This document shows, piece after piece, positions 60,302 through 64,000 of a stretch of DNA of 64,000 nt. This stretch comes from JBFHQE01 sp041592335 (GTDB taxonomy: Bacteria; Pseudomonadota; Gammaproteobacteria; Thiohalobacterales; Thiohalobacteraceae), in the NCBI GenBank assembly GCA_041592335.1, contig JBFHQE010000005.1, positions 74,354 through 138,353 of the forward strand. Direction: 5' to 3'. The notes beneath the pieces were generated by a model. The model saw nothing but the letters and a program-made list of their open reading frames with translations. It did not search any database and was not told the origin of the DNA. The number at the start of each line of letters is the position of its first letter. The stretch's first letter is position 1. Position numbers and translations under genes: made by a program.

Positions 60302-63300
60302 ATGTCCAACTTCACCTTTATGGCCGAATGGCCCGACCTCCAGGAACCCGCCGGTAAAGCTGAATCCCTGGTATATGCTGATCCCCGCGCCGCCTGCTTC
60401 TACGCCCGCTTCGCCATGGAGCGCGCGGTCCACTGGGTATACCGCTTTGATTCTGCCATGTCACGGCCAGGCTATGACAACAGCCTCAACACCCTGATTC
60501 ATCAGCCCTGCTTCAAGGATGCCCTCCCCCCTCCATTGTTCAGCAAGTTCAAGCTGGTGCAGAAGGCAGGCAACGCCGCCGTGCACAGCGATCGTAAGGT
60601 GGCGGATTCCAGCGCTGCGCAGGTGGTTAAAGAATTGCACCATATCCTGTACTGGTTCTACCGGACCTACAGCCGCCAGCCTGCACCCGGAAATCAACAG
60701 TTTGATGCCAGCCGGATTCCCACCCCCATCGATGCCGAGCAGGTAAAACAAAGCGCCAAACAGCTCAAGGCGCTGGAAAAGCAACTGGAAGAACAGGAAC
60801 AGGCGAAGGTTGAAGCGCTTGCCGAGCGCGAGCGGCAGAATGCTGAGCTGCAAAAGGAACTGGATGAATTACGAGAGAAGGTAGCTGCACTAAAAGAAGA
60901 GCACGAACAGCAGTCCGATAGTCACGATTACTCCGAGGCGGAAACCCGTAAATATCTTATCGACCAACTATTGCATGAGGCAGGCTGGAAGCTGGATGGC
61001 AAGAACGACCTGGAGTATGAAGTCACCGGCATGCCCAACCCGACCGGGCTCGGTTATGTCGATTATGTGCTGTGGGGCGACAACGGTCTGCCGTTAGCGG
61101 TCGTCGAGGCCAAGCGAACCACGGAGGATGTCGCCAAGGGCCGCCGTCAGGCGGAACTCTATGCCGATTGCCTTGAAAACATGAAGGGTCAGCGACCGTT
61201 GATTTACTACACCAACGGTTACGAAATCCGCTTCTGGGACGATACCCGCTATCCGCCGCGCATGGTGCAGGGCTACCACACCAGGAATGAGCTGCAGCGG
61301 ATGATTGATCGCCGCACGCAGGCCAAGCCGCTGGCGGATATCCCTATCGATAACAATATTGCCGGTAAGGGTCGACCTTATCAGATCCTGGCTATCCGTA
61401 AGGTGTGTGAACAGTTTGAGAAATATCGCCAGCACAAGAGTCTGCTAGTAATGGCGACCGGTACCGGCAAGACGCGTACGGTCATCGCCCTGATCGATGT
61501 CTTGATGCGCGCCGGGTGGGTGAAGAATGTATTATTCCTTGCCGACCGCAATGGATTGGTATCCCAGGCAAAGAAAGAATTCTCCAAGTTATTACCCAAG
61601 TCCTCGCCTGAAATTCTCTCCAGCGGGACGACTGAACTGAAAGGCAGAGTCAATCTGTCTACCTATCAGACCATGATGAACTTGCTCAATCAGCCCGCCG
61701 ATCGGCGGCTGTTCGGTATTGGGTATTTCGATATGGTGATCGTCGATGAAGCACACCGGTCAATCTATAAGAAATACGGTTATATCTTCGATTATTTTGA
61801 TTCGCTGCTGATTGGTTTGACCGCAACACCCAAAAGCGAAATTGATAAGAATACCTATCAGATATTTGATATCGAAAACGATGTCCCGACCTTTGCCTAC
61901 GAATCCAAGGAGGCATTTGACGATAAAGTACTTGTGCCTCCCAAAGGCTACAGCGTACCGCTCAAGTTTGTGCGTCAGGGCGTGAAATACAAGGAACTGT
62001 CCGAAGAAGAAAAGGAAGAATGGGAAAGCAAGGAACAGCTGCTCGAGCGCGAGGAAGTGCTGCCTTCGGAGCTGAATCAATTCCTGTATAACTCAGATAC
62101 CGTGGACAAAATGCTGGCAACGCTCCTTGAGCACGGTATCAAGGTGGCGGGTGGTGAACGTCTTGGCAAAACCATCATCTTTGCCGCGAATACACCGCAT
62201 GCCGAGCTGATTGTCGATCGTTATAACCACCACTATCGTCATCATGCCGGTAAATTCGCACGCGTCATTACCTACAAGGAAAAATACGCCGATACGCTTA
62301 TAGACGAGTTTAAAGGCGAAAAAGAACCGCTGGACCCCAACGTACCACTGACGATCGCGGTATCCGTCGACATGCTGGATACCGGTATCGATGTGCCTGA
62401 GGTGGTTAATCTGGTGTTTTTCAAGGTGGTGCAATCACGGGTCAAGTTTTTGCAGATGCTGGGCCGAGGCACCCGCTTGTGCGAGAACCTGTTCGGGCCG
62501 GGAGAAGACAAGACACACTTCGTGGTGTTCGATTATTGCCAGAACCTGGAATATTTCGAGGAAAATCCGGATGGGGCCAAGGACAGCACCAGCAAGCCGC
62601 TGTCGCAACTTATCTTTGAGAAACGCCTGCAACTGGCGACCGCGTTGTCTGATTCCGAAAGTGACGAGGACCGGGCTTATCGCAGTTATACGCTGGATTT
62701 ACTACACCATGGGGTGTCGGGCATGAACCTGGAAAACTTCATGGTACGGCCGCGACGTGAAATCGTAGAGCGCTATCAGAACCGTGAACGCTGGAACCAG
62801 CTGGACGCTGTGCAGGTGGGTGAATTAAATCACCACATCGGCCAATTACCTACTGAAGCGGAACCCATCAATCCAGAAGAAGCAGGCAATGAAATGGCTC
62901 TTCGTTTTGATCATCTGGTGCTGAGGCTTCAGGTAGCCAAACTGGAAGAAGGCGTTATTCCAGAAAACTTGCGTCTGCAACTGATAGAACTCGCTCACCA
63001 GCTGGAGGCGAAAGCCAGTATCCCTAATGTTAAACAGCATCTCCATTTCATTCAGCAGGTGCAGACCGATGAATGGTGGCAGGATGTAACCATCCCCATG
63101 CTGGATGAGCTGCGCCGCAAACTGCGGTTATTGATCCAGTTCATCGACGCTAAAAAACGCGAGATCGTCTATACCAGTTTCGAAGACGAACTGGGTGACA
63201 TCACCGAAAGACCCCTTGCCGGAACCATGTCGCGGGGTGGCGAGCTTGCCCAGTACCGCAAGAAAGTCGAGTCTTATATTCGCTCACATAAAGATCATCT

Positions 63301-63766
63301 AACTATCCAGCGTATTAAGCGCAATCGTCCCGTGACAGCACAGGACCTGGATCAGCTGGACGACATGCTGTTTAAGGCGAGCGGTATGTCGAATCGCACG
63401 GAATACGATTCTGCAATTCACCCGGACAAAACACTAGGCGTATTTATTCGGGAACTCGTGGGGCTGGATCGTGCGGCAGCGAAAGAAGCCTTTGCGGAGT
63501 TTCTTGATGAAACCCGAATGAACAGTACGCAAATCCAGTTCATTAATACTCTAATCGAATATTTGACGCAGAATGGTGTCATGGAACAACGGCAATTGGC
63601 TCAACCGCCGTTCTCGGATATTCATAGTAATAGTCTGTTTGGACTGTTTAATGAAAATGATGTACAGGTAATTTCCCAAAAGATTGCCTGGATTAATCAA
63701 AATGCCGAAGCGGTTAATGACGAGGTTGTAATGGACTGGGCGGCAGAGGACAAGCCAGTATATTGA
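60302..63766 (+). CDS. hsdR: Type I restriction-modification endonuclease subunit HsdR
   Basis: 1154 residues. The N-terminal DUF4145-like region (about 15-125) is followed by coiled coil (about 150-205), an HsdR nuclease domain with D254 and E269-x-K271 (VVEAKRT), then a helicase motor with Walker A TGTGKT (386-391) and a DEAH box (VDEAHRSIYKKYG, near 480). MLGRGTRL is a later helicase motif. A C-terminal EcoEI-type region completes it. It cleaves unmodified DNA after translocation. No frameshift is visible, so the system looks intact. Confidence 0.95.
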   Translation: MSNFTFMAEWPDLQEPAGKAESLVYADPRAACFYARFAMERAVHWVYRFDSAMSRPGYDNSLNTLIHQPCFKDALPPPLFSKFKLVQKAGNAAVHSDRKVADSSAAQVVKELHHILYWFYRTYSRQPAPGNQQFDASRIPTPIDAEQVKQSAKQLKALEKQLEEQEQAKVEALAERERQNAELQKELDELREKVAALKEEHEQQSDSHDYSEAETRKYLIDQLLHEAGWKLDGKNDLEYEVTGMPNPTGLGYVDYVLWGDNGLPLAVVEAKRTTEDVAKGRRQAELYADCLENMKGQRPLIYYTNGYEIRFWDDTRYPPRMVQGYHTRNELQRMIDRRTQAKPLADIPIDNNIAGKGRPYQILAIRKVCEQFEKYRQHKSLLVMATGTGKTRTVIALIDVLMRAGWVKNVLFLADRNGLVSQAKKEFSKLLPKSSPEILSSGTTELKGRVNLSTYQTMMNLLNQPADRRLFGIGYFDMVIVDEAHRSIYKKYGYIFDYFDSLLIGLTATPKSEIDKNTYQIFDIENDVPTFAYESKEAFDDKVLVPPKGYSVPLKFVRQGVKYKELSEEEKEEWESKEQLLEREEVLPSELNQFLYNSDTVDKMLATLLEHGIKVAGGERLGKTIIFAANTPHAELIVDRYNHHYRHHAGKFARVITYKEKYADTLIDEFKGEKEPLDPNVPLTIAVSVDMLDTGIDVPEVVNLVFFKVVQSRVKFLQMLGRGTRLCENLFGPGEDKTHFVVFDYCQNLEYFEENPDGAKDSTSKPLSQLIFEKRLQLATALSDSESDEDRAYRSYTLDLLHHGVSGMNLENFMVRPRREIVERYQNRERWNQLDAVQVGELNHHIGQLPTEAEPINPEEAGNEMALRFDHLVLRLQVAKLEEGVIPENLRLQLIELAHQLEAKASIPNVKQHLHFIQQVQTDEWWQDVTIPMLDELRRKLRLLIQFIDAKKREIVYTSFEDELGDITERPLAGTMSRGGELAQYRKKVESYIRSHKDHLTIQRIKRNRPVTAQDLDQLDDMLFKASGMSNRTEYDSAIHPDKTLGVFIRELVGLDRAAAKEAFAEFLDETRMNSTQIQFINTLIEYLTQNGVMEQRQLAQPPFSDIHSNSLFGLFNENDVQVISQKIAWINQNAEAVNDEVVMDWAAEDKPVY

Positions 63767-63802
63767 ATAGAATAGGCCTGTCGCGATATACGGCCTTATT
63801 CG

Positions 63803-63993
63803 AACCCGCGAAGCGGGTTGATGTATCCCTGATGATCCCGAAGGGTTCTAGGGATCAGCCGTTCCAGGATTTCCAATCCTGGTCGAACGAAGTCCATTGG
63901 ATGTCGGGAGCGCAATTAAAAGGGAGCGATGACCGACCTACGGTCGTTCTAGTTCTTCCAGAACTAGTCGAACGGGGTCAATTAGATGTCGGG
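63803..63993. repeat. Modular hairpin array downstream of hsdR
   Basis: Perfect stems: AACCCGC-GAA-GCGGGTT (63803-63819); TGATCCC/GGGATCA (63833-63857); CCAGGATT-TCC-AATCCTGG (63864-63882); CGACC-TAC-GGTCG (63934-63946); CTAGTTCT-TCC-AGAACTAG (63949-63967). The third and fifth are followed by near-identical 26-nt linkers (63883-63908 and 63968-63993) that begin TCGAACG and end GATGTCGGG, and are preceded by CGTT. No open reading frame is evident in 63767-64000, and the array appears to run past the window end. Confidence 0.85.
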
Positions 63994-64000
63994 CGTTCGA

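Noticed and set aside
63803..63993. Hairpin array as a CRISPR array
   Set aside because: The stems differ in sequence, unit spacing is irregular and there are no constant repeats separated by unique spacers of fixed length; no cas genes are in the window.
55185..64000. Integrase-flanked genomic island with attachment sites
   Set aside because: No integrase, transposase or tRNA-end repeat was found at the borders of the AbiE/restriction region; the only tRNA is 54 kb away.

Overview
The window is chromosomal DNA from a flagellated Gram-negative bacterium, most likely a gammaproteobacterium. The support is the flgM/flgN/ycgR cluster, RelA with a gamma-type synthetase signature, Mla/MCE-type lipid transport genes, Aas, PqiC-like lipoprotein, a LexA box of the enterobacterial CTG-N10-CAG type and REP-like repeats. 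NhaD, an SLC13 carrier, DsrE, a zwf-opcA pair and NhaD-type sodium handling would fit a marine or saline, possibly sulfur-oxidising lineage, but the sequence does not fix the genus.

Layout. 1-1.5 kb: end of a flagellar cluster (flgM, flgN, PilZ flagellar brake), then tRNA-Arg(CCU). 1.6-9.8 kb, minus strand: opcA-zwf, a secreted subtilase with thrombospondin-type-3 and dockerin repeats, relA, an AEC carrier. 9.8-15.4 kb, minus strand: one tight seven-gene operon in which a HDOD-PP2C phosphatase, an RsbW-like kinase and a STAS protein precede MlaE, MlaF, MlaD and PqiC-like genes. 15.5-20.3 kb: LysR regulator divergent from an SLC13 carrier and NhaD. 20.3-22.8 kb: CDGSH protein, SOS-box radical SAM protein, response regulator. 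23-25.1 kb: small membrane protein plus RCK potassium channel; 25.1-26.9 kb: an Aas-like protein with a ruined adenylation domain. 26.9-29.8 kb: msrA, thioredoxin-HEAT protein, dienelactone hydrolase, uracil-DNA glycosylase-like protein. 29.8-36.1 kb: CHASE2-PAS-GGDEF-EAL protein with FecR partner and a hybrid histidine kinase. 36.2-41.8 kb: LysR regulator divergent from a coupled operon of cyclase, VOC, EamA, unknown protein and nitroreductase, then a secreted MBL-fold hydrolase.

41.8-55.2 kb is an accessory-looking region built around a sigma-54 activator (43455-45287). Palindromes of the form ACGA-N4-TCGT lie between it and a divergent small secreted protein, again upstream of a small periplasmic protein/DsrE/PNPOx operon (47.2 kb), and a third time in a partial, deleted duplicate at 54.8-55.2 kb. 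Each set faces a -24/-12-like promoter. An RND efflux pair, a nitroreductase and an ABC-2 exporter lie between.

55.2-64 kb is a defence island: an AbiE toxin-antitoxin pair diverges from a ribbon-helix-helix/RAMA protein followed by a type I restriction-modification set (hsdM, hsdS, hsdR). The shared intergenic region has two AACCTATTGAA repeats and five TGCT repeats at 10-bp pitch over a promoter. Downstream of hsdR lies a modular array of perfect hairpins whose stems differ in sequence but keep the same structure.

The best candidates for undescribed biology are the phospho-switch fused to the lipid transporter operon, the palindrome-controlled sigma-54 regulon with its duplicated promoter, the RAMA/iteron control region of the restriction system, the hairpin array, and the degenerate Aas protein.
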